From the NCBI GenBank assembly GCA_902592345.1, contig CACJEE010000013.1, forward strand, positions 1-32,916: a DNA stretch of 32,916 nucleotides, read 5' to 3'. The notes beneath the pieces were generated by a model. It saw only the letters and a list, made by a program, of their open reading frames with translations, did not search any database and had not been told where the DNA came from. Below are positions 17,281 to 24,977 of this stretch, piece by piece (the stretch's first letter is position 1; every line of letters starts with the position of its first letter). The DNA is from an uncultured Alphaproteobacteria bacterium (GTDB taxonomy: Bacteria; Pseudomonadota; Alphaproteobacteria; HIMB59; GCA-002718135). The position numbers and the translations under genes are program-made.

Positions 17281-18346
17281 TATACTTCCTGAATTTAAAG
17301 CGCGTGGCAATCCCTCTACCTTGATGAATTTTCTTGTTCCTATTATCGCTGTTATTTTAACTATTTTTACAGGTTCAGTAATCTTTGTATTGATGGGTTT
17401 TAAACCAACTTTTGCTTTATATACTTTTTTTATTTCTCCAATTTCTAATTCATATGGAATTTCAGAACTTTTAGTAAAAGCAACTCCTTTAGCTTTAATA
17501 GCTGTAGGATTAGCATTTTGTTTTAAAAATAATCTCTACAATATTGGTGCTGAGGGACAATTAACAATGGGTGCAGTTTTTGGAGGAGGAATAGGAATAT
17601 TTTTTCATGACACATCTGGCGTTTGGGTTCTGCCCTTGATGATAGTTGGTGGAGCTATTGGAGGAGCTCTTTGGGGTATGATACCAGCAATACTAAAAGT
17701 AAAATTTAACACAAATGAAATTTTAACTAGTTTAATGCTAGTCTATATTGCATTATTAATTTTAGATTATCTTGTTGTTGGACCTTGGAAAGATCCTTAC
17801 GGTTATAGTTTTCCTAAAACAAGATCCTTTGGTGAATCAGGAAGAATGCCATTACTCTTTCAAGGTTTAAGAGTTCATTTTGGTATAATAATTGCTCTTG
17901 CTGCAGTTTTCGCTTCTTGGTTTATTTTTTCAAAAACTATGCTTGGTTATCAACTTAAAGTTACAGGTTTTAGTCCAACAGCTTCAAAGTATGCAGGTTT
18001 TAACCAAAATAATTTAATTTATATTGCTTTTATATTTTCAGGGGCTTTTGCCGGTATTGCAGGTTTAGGAGAAGTGTCAGGTCCAATTGGTTTATTGTAT
18101 AGAGATATATCTCCTAATTATGGTTTCACAGCAATTATAGTGGCCTTTCTTGGTAGGCTTAATCCAATTGGAATAATATTTGCATCTCTTGTAATAGCTT
18201 TAACATATCTAGGTGCTGAAGATGCTCAATTATTTATGCAAATCCCTGCAGCTGTAGGATTTGTCTTTCAGGGTTTGGTTTTATTTTTTTTATTGGGAAC
18301 TGAACTATTAGTAAACTATAAGATCTCTTTCAGATCAAAACTATGA
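17273..18346 (+). CDS. ABC importer permease subunit 1, nucleoside/BMP family
   Basis: 357 aa with roughly nine to ten hydrophobic helices. The stretch CFKNNLYNIGAEGQLTMGAV (about 83-102) is the diagnostic BPD_transp_2 motif of YufP-like nucleoside permeases, and ITGFSPTASKYAGF-like sequence (VTGFSPTASKYAGFN, about 230-244) is the cytoplasmic coupling loop. It forms the membrane channel with the next gene's product. Translation is coupled on both sides: 8-bp overlap with the ATPase and 4-bp overlap (ATGA) with the second permease. Substrate is inferred from context only. Confidence 0.92.
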   Translation: MINILPEFKARGNPSTLMNFLVPIIAVILTIFTGSVIFVLMGFKPTFALYTFFISPISNSYGISELLVKATPLALIAVGLAFCFKNNLYNIGAEGQLTMGAVFGGGIGIFFHDTSGVWVLPLMIVGGAIGGALWGMIPAILKVKFNTNEILTSLMLVYIALLILDYLVVGPWKDPYGYSFPKTRSFGESGRMPLLFQGLRVHFGIIIALAAVFASWFIFSKTMLGYQLKVTGFSPTASKYAGFNQNNLIYIAFIFSGAFAGIAGLGEVSGPIGLLYRDISPNYGFTAIIVAFLGRLNPIGIIFASLVIALTYLGAEDAQLFMQIPAAVGFVFQGLVLFFLLGTELLVNYKISFRSKL

Positions 18347-19212
18347 ATATAGATATTTTATTTGGTGTCATTCAAATTATTTTAATTGCTACGACACCTT
18401 TAGTATTTGCAGCAATAGGGGAGTTAGTAACAGAAAAAACTGGAGTTTTAAATCTTGGCGTTGAAGGCATGATGTTAGTCGGAGCTGTATCTGCCTTTGT
18501 AACCCTTGTTATTACAGGTAGTTATATTTTAGCTTTTTTAGTCTCTATTTTATCTGGAATACTTATGTCAGGACTGTTTGCATATCTTGTTTTAATTTTA
18601 ATGTCCAATCAAGTAGCAACAGGATTAGCTCTTACAATTTTTGGCATAGGTTTAAGCTCAATGATTGGTAAAAAATATATAGGAACACCTATCACAGGAC
18701 TGAATCCATATTTTTTCGTTATTCTATCATTTATTATAGTTTTCTTTGTAAGTTATTTTTTTTATAAAACTAAATTAGGTTTGATTTTTAGAGCTGTGGG
18801 AGAGTCACATGATTCATCTCATGCACTTGGATATAGCGTTATCAAAATTAGATTGCTCGGCATTTTGTTTGGTGGAAGCATGTGTGCCTTGGCTGGTTCT
18901 TATATGTCTATATGTTATGCCCCAATGTGGCAGGAAAATATGACTGCCGGAAGAGGTTGGATTGCTCTTGCTTTAGTTGTATTTGCAACTTGGAAACCTG
19001 GAAGAATTTTGATCGGAGCTTATATTTTTGGGGGTGTTTCAATATTACAAATGAATCTACAAGCCTGGGGTTTAAATTTTCCTGGTCAATTCTTCAATAT
19101 GGCTCCATATTTAGCGACTATGATAGTTTTGATTATAATTTCAAGTAATCGTCTAAGAATAAAATTAAGTGCCCCAGCGTCTCTTACAATCCCTTTTTTC
19201 AAAGGAAGATAG
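18343..19212 (+). CDS. ABC importer permease subunit 2, nucleoside/BMP family
   Basis: 289 aa, about eight to nine helices. The N-terminal ATTPLVFAAIGELVTEKTGVLNLG (about 16-39) followed by VEGMMLVGAV is the hallmark of YufQ-like permeases; the matching coupling loop is FRAVGESHDSSHALGYSV (about 150-167). It partners the preceding permease as a heterodimer. It overlaps that gene by 4 bp. A 96-bp gap follows before the binding-protein gene, the largest break in the rightward purine operon. Confidence 0.92.
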   Translation: MNIDILFGVIQIILIATTPLVFAAIGELVTEKTGVLNLGVEGMMLVGAVSAFVTLVITGSYILAFLVSILSGILMSGLFAYLVLILMSNQVATGLALTIFGIGLSSMIGKKYIGTPITGLNPYFFVILSFIIVFFVSYFFYKTKLGLIFRAVGESHDSSHALGYSVIKIRLLGILFGGSMCALAGSYMSICYAPMWQENMTAGRGWIALALVVFATWKPGRILIGAYIFGGVSILQMNLQAWGLNFPGQFFNMAPYLATMIVLIIISSNRLRIKLSAPASLTIPFFKGR

Positions 19213-19308
19213 ATATCCACTTTTTTTTTAATATTTGTATTAAGAATCGTTGAGTGATCTTTAAGAAAGATATTGAATAAACAATTATTTTTAGCAGGTG
19301 AGGTTAAA
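19213..19308 (+). promoter_or_regulatory. Leader of the BMP binding-protein gene with strong ribosome site
   Basis: This gap separates the second permease from the binding protein. It contains a run of about ten T near its start (about 19220-19229), a 6-bp hairpin ATCTTT/AAAGAT (19257-19271, 3-nt loop) and an AGGTGAGG Shine-Dalgarno sequence (19296-19303), among the strongest in the window. The ribosome site fixes the next gene's start at 19309. The layout would permit extra expression of the binding protein over its permeases, which is usual for such importers. A promoter here is possible but not clear. Confidence 0.5.
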
Positions 19309-20376
19309 ATGATTAGACTAATTACATTAATTATTTCTATTTTAGGTGTTTCTATTGGATCAGCCAATGCAGACCCTAAAAAAGTTGGCTTTATTTATAT
19401 AGGCCCTCCAGGTGATCATGGCTGGACATATATGCATGATGTAGGAAGACAATACATGGAAAGTCAGCTAGGTGATGCTGTTACTTCCACATATATTGAA
19501 AATGTTCCAGAAAATGCTGATGCTGTAAGAGCAATTCGTAAATTAGCTGCTTCTGGTCATGACTTAATCTTTACAACTTCTTTCAACTATATGGATCAAA
19601 CATTAGAAGTTGCAAATGAATTTCCTGATGTAAAATTTGAACATGCAACTGGATACAAAAGAGCACCTAATGTATCTACTTATTCCGCAAGATTTTATGA
19701 AGGTAGAACCATTTCTGGACATATTGCTGGACATTTAACTAAAACAAATACTATTGGTTATATTGCATCATTTCCAATTCCTGAAGTTGTTAGAGGTATA
19801 AACGCTTTCTATTTAGCAGCTTCTAAGGTTAACCCAGATATTAAAATTAAAATTATTTGGGCATTTACTTGGTATGACCCAGGTAAAGAAGCTGATGCTG
19901 CAAATACTTTAATTAATCAAGGCGCAGATATTTTAGTACAACACACTGATACTTATGCACCTTGTCAAGCAGCTGAAAAAGCAGGTGTTCTTGCTTTTGG
20001 TCAAGCTTCAAATCAAGAAGAATTTTGTCCTAACGCGCATTTAACTGCAATTGAAGACATTTGGGGACCATACTATGCTCAAAGAGCTCAAGCTGTAGTT
20101 GATGGAACTTGGGCTGAGAAAGATACTTGGGATGGAATGGCTGAAGGAATGGTTGTGATGTCTCCATATAATGCTAAGCTTATGCCAACAGACTTAATTC
20201 AAGAGGCCGTAGCTATGGAAATTGCAATTAAAGATGGAACTCTTCATCCTTTTACTGGACCAATTTATGATCAATCAGGTGAACTAAGAGTCGCTGATGG
20301 AGAAGTTGCTGATGATTTTATGATGGCAACAATGGATTGGTATGTTCAAGGTATTGACGGCGAACTTCCACAATAA
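19309..20376 (+). CDS. BMP-family substrate-binding protein, probable purine/nucleoside receptor
   Basis: 355 aa from ATG 19309; an in-frame TTG at 19273 is rejected because the AGGTGAGG site and a clean signal peptide (residues 1-21, ending SANA) both point to 19309. The mature periplasmic protein begins DPKKVGFIYIGPPGDHGWTY, the typical BMP/Med opening, and DLIFTTSFNYMD and DILVQHTDTYAPCQAAEKAG match the ligand-binding lobes. It lacks a lipobox, so it is a soluble periplasmic protein. Composition is less Lys/Asn-biased than its neighbours, as expected for a highly expressed exported protein. It feeds the importer encoded upstream; purine specificity is inferred from the operon. Confidence 0.93.
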   Translation: MIRLITLIISILGVSIGSANADPKKVGFIYIGPPGDHGWTYMHDVGRQYMESQLGDAVTSTYIENVPENADAVRAIRKLAASGHDLIFTTSFNYMDQTLEVANEFPDVKFEHATGYKRAPNVSTYSARFYEGRTISGHIAGHLTKTNTIGYIASFPIPEVVRGINAFYLAASKVNPDIKIKIIWAFTWYDPGKEADAANTLINQGADILVQHTDTYAPCQAAEKAGVLAFGQASNQEEFCPNAHLTAIEDIWGPYYAQRAQAVVDGTWAEKDTWDGMAEGMVVMSPYNAKLMPTDLIQEAVAMEIAIKDGTLHPFTGPIYDQSGELRVADGEVADDFMMATMDWYVQGIDGELPQ

Positions 20377-20391
20377 TTATAAATAAAATAC

Positions 20392-20421
20392 AACCTCTCT
20401 TTAAAACTATAAAGAGAGGTT
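20392..20421 (+). terminator. Perfect 12-bp hairpin after the binding-protein gene
   Basis: AACCTCTCTTTA (20392-20403) and TAAAGAGAGGTT (20410-20421) are exact inverse complements around a 6-nt loop. It lies 15 bp past the binding-protein stop and 21 bp before the phosphoribosyltransferase start. No long T-run follows (ATTTCAT), so it may act as a partial terminator or as a 3' stabiliser of the binding-protein mRNA. Confidence 0.7.
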
Positions 20422-20442
20422 ATTTCATAAAAAGGGAATTCA

Positions 20443-20946
20443 ATGGCGGATATACATATTTCATGGGAAGAATATAATAAAAAAATAGAGCAACTTGCTG
20501 TCCAGGTTCATAAAGATGGTTGGAATTTTAATCAAGTTGTATGTATTGCAAAAGGTGGAATGAGAGTGGGCGATATAATGGCAAGAATTTTTGATGTTCC
20601 CCTCGCAGTTCTTTCTGTAGAGTCCTACAGAGGAGATGGTGTTAAAAATAAAAGAGGCTCAATAACCTTTTCTAGAGATTTAGCTAAAACCAGCCCCAAT
20701 ATTGGTTCTAAAGTATTAATAGTAGATGATTTGGCTGACTCGGGAATTACTTTAAAGAAGAGTATTGATTGGATGGAGCATTTCTATGGCTTTTATCTTG
20801 ATGAACCAATCAGAACTGGAGTGCTTTTTTATAAATCAGTATCTAGTTTTAAACCTAATTATTATATTGATTATCTAGAAGATTCCCCTTGGATACATAT
20901 GCCATATGAAAAATATGAAAGTATGAAGCCTGAAGAGATTATCTAA
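20443..20946 (+). CDS. Purine-type phosphoribosyltransferase (COG2236-like)
   Basis: 167 aa. The PRPP-binding motif VLIVDDLADSGITL (91-104) and the VVCIAKGGMRVGDIMAR stretch (32-48) are those of hypoxanthine/xanthine phosphoribosyltransferases; DSPWIHMPYE near the C-terminus resembles the Trp-containing base-binding end of Gpt. It would convert imported xanthine, guanine or hypoxanthine plus PRPP to the nucleotide, the salvage alternative to the neighbouring degradation route. A GGGA site precedes the ATG. It follows the importer's binding protein across a hairpin, so it may share that transcript at reduced level. Exact base preference cannot be read from sequence. Its end overlaps the flavoprotein gene by 4 bp. 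Confidence 0.85.
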   Translation: MADIHISWEEYNKKIEQLAVQVHKDGWNFNQVVCIAKGGMRVGDIMARIFDVPLAVLSVESYRGDGVKNKRGSITFSRDLAKTSPNIGSKVLIVDDLADSGITLKKSIDWMEHFYGFYLDEPIRTGVLFYKSVSSFKPNYYIDYLEDSPWIHMPYEKYESMKPEEII

Positions 20947-21608
20947 AAAATTGTTATTATTTTACTAAATGCTTTTTTCTTTTCTGCAAATACAGGTATT
21001 TTACAGTTATCTTTGGGTTTCCCAACTACCAACAAGACAAAAGGCTTTTCATTATTTGGTCTTTTAAGTATTTGATTTAAAAAATTCATAGGACTAGGTG
21101 TATGTGTTAACATTGATAGTCCTGAGAAGTGTAAGCAGGAAATTAATATACCGGTAGCAATCCCAACAGATTCCTTAACATAATAGTTTTTAACTTTCTT
21201 TTTATTTTTTAATGAATATTTTTTTTCAAAAATTGCTATTAAATATGGAGCTTCTTCAAGAAATAATTTATTTTTATCAGTTCCTAATGGCTTTAATGCT
21301 TCCAACCATTCTTTTGGTGCTTTGTTTTCATAAAAATCAGCTTCTTCAATTTCAGCTGCAAATCTTATTTTTTTCTTTATTGATTTATTTTTAATTATTA
21401 CAAAATGCCATGGTTGAAGATTTGCACCATTAGGCGCAGTACCAGCTGCTAATACTGCATTTTTAATAACATCAAAATTTATGTTTTCTTTTTTGAAATC
21501 ACGAACACTTCTTCTTTTTTTTATCAAATTATAAAATTTTTTTGAATTTAATTCCATTTCTTTCATTGTTTGATTTGAAAAATCTAATTTTTTAGTTATG
21601 AAATCCAT
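20943..21608 (-). CDS. Nitroreductase-family flavoprotein, iodotyrosine deiodinase-like
   Basis: 221 aa with the FMN-binding RRSVRDFKKE (32-41) and GTAPNGANLQPWHFVI (56-71) of the nitroreductase fold. An insertion then matches the active-site lid of iodotyrosine deiodinase: Glu89, Tyr93 and Lys114 keep the spacing of the substrate-zwitterion-binding Glu-Tyr-Lys triad that I recall for the human enzyme (4 and 21 residues). LTHTPSPMNFL (about 166-176) and RPNNEKPFVLLVVGKP follow. Bacterial homologues can reductively dehalogenate halotyrosines, but their natural role is uncertain. It converges on the phosphoribosyltransferase gene and its start overlaps a divergent small ORF head to head. Confidence 0.87.
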   Translation of the reverse strand: MDFITKKLDFSNQTMKEMELNSKKFYNLIKKRRSVRDFKKENINFDVIKNAVLAAGTAPNGANLQPWHFVIIKNKSIKKKIRFAAEIEEADFYENKAPKEWLEALKPLGTDKNKLFLEEAPYLIAIFEKKYSLKNKKKVKNYYVKESVGIATGILISCLHFSGLSMLTHTPSPMNFLNQILKRPNNEKPFVLLVVGKPKDNCKIPVFAEKKKAFSKIITIF

Positions 21609-21612
21609 ATTA

Positions 21613-21798
21613 ATGCATTGGTTTATAATTATCTTAGGTACATTTATACTTTCTATATCTCTTAGTAACCCTTTTTATAAATTACTAATTGAAAAAAGAT
21701 TGAAATTAAAAACTTTTCTCAAAATTATTTTAAGAATATTATTGTTTATTTTAGGTTTAATTGTAATTTTTCTAGGTTTGTATTTGGAAAGTATTTAG
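21613..21798 (+). CDS. Hypothetical small membrane protein (61 aa)
   Basis: A frame with two hydrophobic helices (about residues 1-20 and 36-58) separated by a basic stretch (EKRLKLKTFLK). I chose the ATG at 21613. An earlier in-frame ATG at 21598 adds five residues but would overlap the start of the divergent flavoprotein gene by 11 bp. No clear ribosome site is visible for either. It stops one base before the convergent rhodanese stop. Strong hydrophobic periodicity and exact fit into the gap favour a real gene; no family is recognised. Confidence 0.5.
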   Translation: MHWFIIILGTFILSISLSNPFYKLLIEKRLKLKTFLKIILRILLFILGLIVIFLGLYLESI

Positions 21799-22131
21799 TT
21801 AATATCTTCTTATATTTCTGTCAATTAGCGCTGCCCATGCGTCAATACCACCTAAAACATTGACACAATTCATGTATCCTTTTGATTTAAGCCACTTACA
21901 TACTGCCTGACTTCTTGTGCCCGTATGACACATTACAAATATATTCTTTTCACTATCAAGTTCAGTGTACCTATTAGCAATTTGAGATAATTTGATGTGA
22001 ATTGTGCCTTTTATATGGGCGTGATCTCTTTCTGTATCTTCTCTTACATCCAATATCTGTATCTTTTTATTTTCTTCCCTCAATTCATTAAGCTTATTAA
22101 CAGTAATTTCGGTACTTTTATATAAATCCAT
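21799..22131 (-). CDS. Single-domain rhodanese (sulfurtransferase)
   Basis: 110 aa, one rhodanese domain. The N-terminal IQILDVREDTERDHAHIKGTI (24-44) is the typical first-half motif, and the active-site loop CHTGTRS (68-74) has the catalytic Cys68. GYMNCVNVLGGIDAW (85-99) is the GlpE-like C-terminal motif. It carries sulfane sulfur as a cysteine persulfide in the cytoplasm; the acceptor is unknown. It stands alone between a convergent small ORF and a divergent 99-aa gene, so context gives no pathway. Confidence 0.92.
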   Translation of the reverse strand: MDLYKSTEITVNKLNELREENKKIQILDVREDTERDHAHIKGTIHIKLSQIANRYTELDSEKNIFVMCHTGTRSQAVCKWLKSKGYMNCVNVLGGIDAWAALIDRNIRRY

Positions 22132-22196
22132 TAAACTTATAATATATATTTACTGCTTAAATTTCTAGTATTTTTATTTATTAATCAAAATATAAT

Positions 22197-22224
22197 TTGT
22201 TTAATCAATAAAAATAAGTATAAA
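22197..22224 (+). promoter_or_regulatory. Candidate sigma-70 promoter for the 99-aa gene
   Basis: TTGTTT (22197-22202) and TATAAA (22219-22224) are separated by 16 bp and lie 24 bp before the start codon. A Shine-Dalgarno AAGGAA (22235-22240) sits 8 nt before the ATG. In DNA this AT-rich, such boxes arise often by chance. Confidence 0.4.
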
Positions 22225-22248
22225 CATTTTTTTCAAGGAAATTTAAAT

Positions 22249-22548
22249 ATGTCAAAAAAAATTACTTTTTCTGCTTTTGGTAGAGATTCTTATTATCATA
22301 GAGAATGGTTTAAAAAAAATGGTTTCAAGTTTGATAGAAGTTCAAGAAAGTGGGTTGTAGCGAATTTACCAATTGAGTATGCAGAAGATTTTGCTAGTTA
22401 TTGCAGAAAATATGGTCTTACTTTTGAAAGATCAGACAGAGAAATAACTGCATTTGATTATGCTGATTATTTATGGGATGGTCAAAGAGATGATTATATG
22501 AAAGCAATAGATTCTGTAGAAATTCCATCTCCAAAAAATAAGATCTAG
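22249..22548 (+). CDS. Uncharacterised 99-aa protein
   Basis: Not recognised with confidence. It opens with ITFSAFGRDSYYHREWFKKN (5-24) and continues NGFKFDRSSRKWVVANLP (24-41). A lysine-rich helix followed by GF+FD+SSRKWVV resembles the short modules near some helicases and DUF5710-type proteins, where a folded strand-turn-strand ends in a Trp; this is a loose likeness only. There are four aromatic pairs (YY, FASYC, FDYADYLW) and an acidic C-terminal half (DYLWDGQRDDY). No membrane segment or signal peptide is present. It has a good ribosome site. The next gene continues in the same reading frame right after its TAG stop. Confidence 0.8.
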   Translation: MSKKITFSAFGRDSYYHREWFKKNGFKFDRSSRKWVVANLPIEYAEDFASYCRKYGLTFERSDREITAFDYADYLWDGQRDDYMKAIDSVEIPSPKNKI

Positions 22549-22584
22549 TCTCTGCTTAAATTTAAGCCTGTAAATAATATTTTA

Positions 22585-23445
22585 TTGCTCTTAATTTTAT
22601 CTGCAATTTGGGGATCAGCCTTTATTGCGATTAAATTAAGTCTTGAATATTTTGCACCAGTAAGTGTTGCCTCTTATAGACTTATAATAGCATCTATTTT
22701 TCTATTAATTTTTTATATAATTGGTCAGTATAAAACATTACTTTCAAAAAAAGATTTACTGATGTTAATATTTGTAGGAGTTGTAGGTAATTTTCTCCCA
22801 TTTTATCTAATTAGTTGGTCTGAACAATTTATTCAATCATCAACTGCAGGAATACTAATGGGTGTAGGGCCAATATTAACTTTGGTATTATCACATTTCT
22901 TAACTAAAGATGATAAGATTAACTCTGTTAAATTATTATCAATTATAGTTGGTTTTTTTGGAGTTTTATTTATTTTTGAAATTGATTCTTTATTTAGCTT
23001 TCAGTCATCAAATTCACTTCAATTGATCTCAAAATTTTTAATTATCATAGCTGCTTTGGGTTATATGATTTCTAATATTGTAGCTTACAATACTCTTAAG
23101 CATATAGATTCCTTTTCAATAACTTTTTTTGCAACACTTTTTGGAGCTCTAATATCAATTCCATTTTTAATTTTTAGTGAATTCAATCAACCTTCTTATT
23201 TTAATATTAAATCTATTCTGCCAATTTTATATTTAGGTATTTTCCCTACGGCTCTTGCTTTTCAACTCAGATATCATATAACAAAAACATCTGGCCCAGT
23301 TTTTTTATCATATGTAGCATATTTAATACCTATTTTTGCTTTAATATGGGGATTTATATTATTATCAGAAAAAATTTACTTTTCTTCAATAGTGGGAATT
23401 ACTCTAATACTAATAGGGGTATTTATAGGTCGTAAAAATCAATGA
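22585..23445 (+). CDS. EamA/DMT-family transporter (second copy), non-ATG start
   Basis: 286 aa, about ten helices. The first helix begins LLILSAIWGSAFIAIKLSLE, the classic EamA opening, and the second repeat ends TALAFQLRYHITKTSGPVFLSYVAYLIPIFALIWG, a strong signature of the RhaT/YdcZ-like branch. The only start near the expected N-terminus is TTG at 22585. CTG at 22552 would add KFKPVNNILL-like residues commonly seen before helix one. No ATG exists between the preceding in-frame stop (22546-22548) and residue 90 or so, and no ribosome site is visible, so the start is uncertain. Substrate unknown. Confidence 0.85.
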   Translation: MLLILSAIWGSAFIAIKLSLEYFAPVSVASYRLIIASIFLLIFYIIGQYKTLLSKKDLLMLIFVGVVGNFLPFYLISWSEQFIQSSTAGILMGVGPILTLVLSHFLTKDDKINSVKLLSIIVGFFGVLFIFEIDSLFSFQSSNSLQLISKFLIIIAALGYMISNIVAYNTLKHIDSFSITFFATLFGALISIPFLIFSEFNQPSYFNIKSILPILYLGIFPTALAFQLRYHITKTSGPVFLSYVAYLIPIFALIWGFILLSEKIYFSSIVGITLILIGVFIGRKNQ

Positions 23446-23525
23446 GAAAAATAACCGTAGAAAGCATAAGCAACCATTAATAGACCTATAATAACAGTTA
23501 CATTCCCAGCATTAAAAAATTTCAT
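23439..23525 (-). CDS. Possible 28-aa single-helix membrane protein
   Basis: A reverse-strand frame from ATG 23525 to TGA 23439-23441 encodes MKFFNAGNVTV, then a hydrophobic helix (IIGLLMVAYAFYGYF), then SH. It overlaps the last codons of the EamA gene on the opposite strand by 7 bp and fills half of the gap before trpB2. The basic start plus a single helix is typical of tiny membrane proteins, but a frame this short could be chance. No ribosome site is clear. Confidence 0.35.
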   Translation of the reverse strand: MKFFNAGNVTVIIGLLMVAYAFYGYFSH

Positions 23526-23605
23526 ATTATTATTCTTTATATTATATTTAATTATTAACTTTTCTATTGATTTTTTATTAATTTTTCTTCAAAATAATAA
23601 CTATT

Positions 23606-24970
23606 ATGACAGACTCTATAAAATATATACTTGAAGAATCAAAAGCACCTAAAACTTGGTATAATATTAATGCAGATTTACCAAGTCCACCACCACCACC
23701 TTTACACCCAGGTACAAAACAACCAGCTGGTCCAGATGACTTTGCTCCGTTATTTCCTATGGGTTTAATCATGCAAGAAGTTTCAACAGAGCGTGAAATT
23801 GAGATACCAGAGCCTGTAAGAGAAATTTATAAGCAATGGAGACCATCTCCTTTATATAGAGCTCGAAGGTTAGAAAAATATTTAGATACACCTGCAAAAA
23901 TTTATTACAAGTATGAAGGAGTAAGTCCAACAGGTAGTCACAAACCAAATACTGCTGTTCCTCAAGCCTTTTTTAACAAAGAAGAGGGTGTAAAGAAAAT
24001 ATTTACAGAAACTGGTGCAGGCCAATGGGGAAGTTCATTAGCCTTTGCAGGTCAAATGTTTGGAATAGATATTGAAGTTTTTATGGTTAAGGTTAGCTTT
24101 GATCAAAAACCATACAGAAAATTAATGATGCAGTCATTTGGAGGAACTTGCCATCCCAGCCCATCAGAAATAACAGATTTTGGAAAAAAACTTTTATCAG
24201 AAGATCCAAACAATCCAGGCAGTTTAGGTATAGCAATATCAGAAGCTATTGAAGCTGTAGTTAAAAGTGAAGGTAAAGCAAAATATGCTCTTGGAAGTGT
24301 ATTAGGTCATGTACTAATGCACCAAACTATTAATGGTAATGAAGCCATTCTTCAAATGGAGCATGCTGGTGATTATCCAGATATTATTGTTGGATGTACT
24401 GGAGGTGGAAGTAATTTAGCTGGATTAATGTTTCCTTTTCTAGGACAGCAATTAAGGGGAGGTCAAAAAATTGATATAATTGGATGTGAGCCCCTTTCAT
24501 GCCCATCTTTTACTAAAGGAAAATATGCTTATGATCATGGTGATATGGCAAGAATGACACCATTAATTAAAATGCATACTTTAGGTTCTGATTTCTTACC
24601 TCCAGCTAACCACTCTGGAGGATTAAGGTACCATGGCATGTCCTATCATCTTAGTCACCTTTATGATCTTGGATTGATGAGAGCTAAAGCTTATGGTCAA
24701 AAAGATTGTTTTGAGGCTGGAGTAATATTTGGAAAACAAGAGGGAATCATTCCTGCTCCTGAGGGTAATCATGCTGTTAAAGGTGCAATAGATGCAGCTC
24801 TAGAATGTAAAGAAAAAGGCGAGTCAAAAACAATCTTATTTAATTTATGTGGTCATGGGCACTTTGATATGACTGCATATGACGATTATTTTAATGGAAA
24901 ATTAGCTGATGACTTTTACGATGAAGCCTCAGCAAATCAATCACTATCTCAGTTGCCTGAAATTGCATAA
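23606..24970 (+). CDS. TrpB2-type tryptophan synthase beta-like PLP enzyme
   Basis: 454 aa, longer than canonical TrpB (about 400) and with the TrpB2 N-terminal extension. PLP Lys113 lies in GSHKPNTA (110-117), the ETGAGQWG loop holds the catalytic Glu, and the phosphate-binding loop is CTGGGSN. The Pro-rich SPPPPPLHPG (27-36) is a known TrpB2 feature and would require EF-P for smooth translation. TrpB2 joins indole and serine to make tryptophan, or may deaminate serine. No trpA is adjacent, as usual for this subfamily. It ends at a hairpin with a T-run, just before the serine operon. Confidence 0.93.
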   Translation: MTDSIKYILEESKAPKTWYNINADLPSPPPPPLHPGTKQPAGPDDFAPLFPMGLIMQEVSTEREIEIPEPVREIYKQWRPSPLYRARRLEKYLDTPAKIYYKYEGVSPTGSHKPNTAVPQAFFNKEEGVKKIFTETGAGQWGSSLAFAGQMFGIDIEVFMVKVSFDQKPYRKLMMQSFGGTCHPSPSEITDFGKKLLSEDPNNPGSLGIAISEAIEAVVKSEGKAKYALGSVLGHVLMHQTINGNEAILQMEHAGDYPDIIVGCTGGGSNLAGLMFPFLGQQLRGGQKIDIIGCEPLSCPSFTKGKYAYDHGDMARMTPLIKMHTLGSDFLPPANHSGGLRYHGMSYHLSHLYDLGLMRAKAYGQKDCFEAGVIFGKQEGIIPAPEGNHAVKGAIDAALECKEKGESKTILFNLCGHGHFDMTAYDDYFNGKLADDFYDEASANQSLSQLPEIA

Positions 24971-24977
24971 ATTGTTT

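Noticed and set aside
19086-19367. 93-aa reverse frame across the permease and binding-protein junction
   Set aside because: It runs antisense to the permease 3' end and the binding-protein signal peptide; no family match.
23578-23772. Reverse-strand Gly-rich 64-aa frame over the trpB2 start
   Set aside because: The glycine run is just the complement of the proline codons of trpB2; no independent support.
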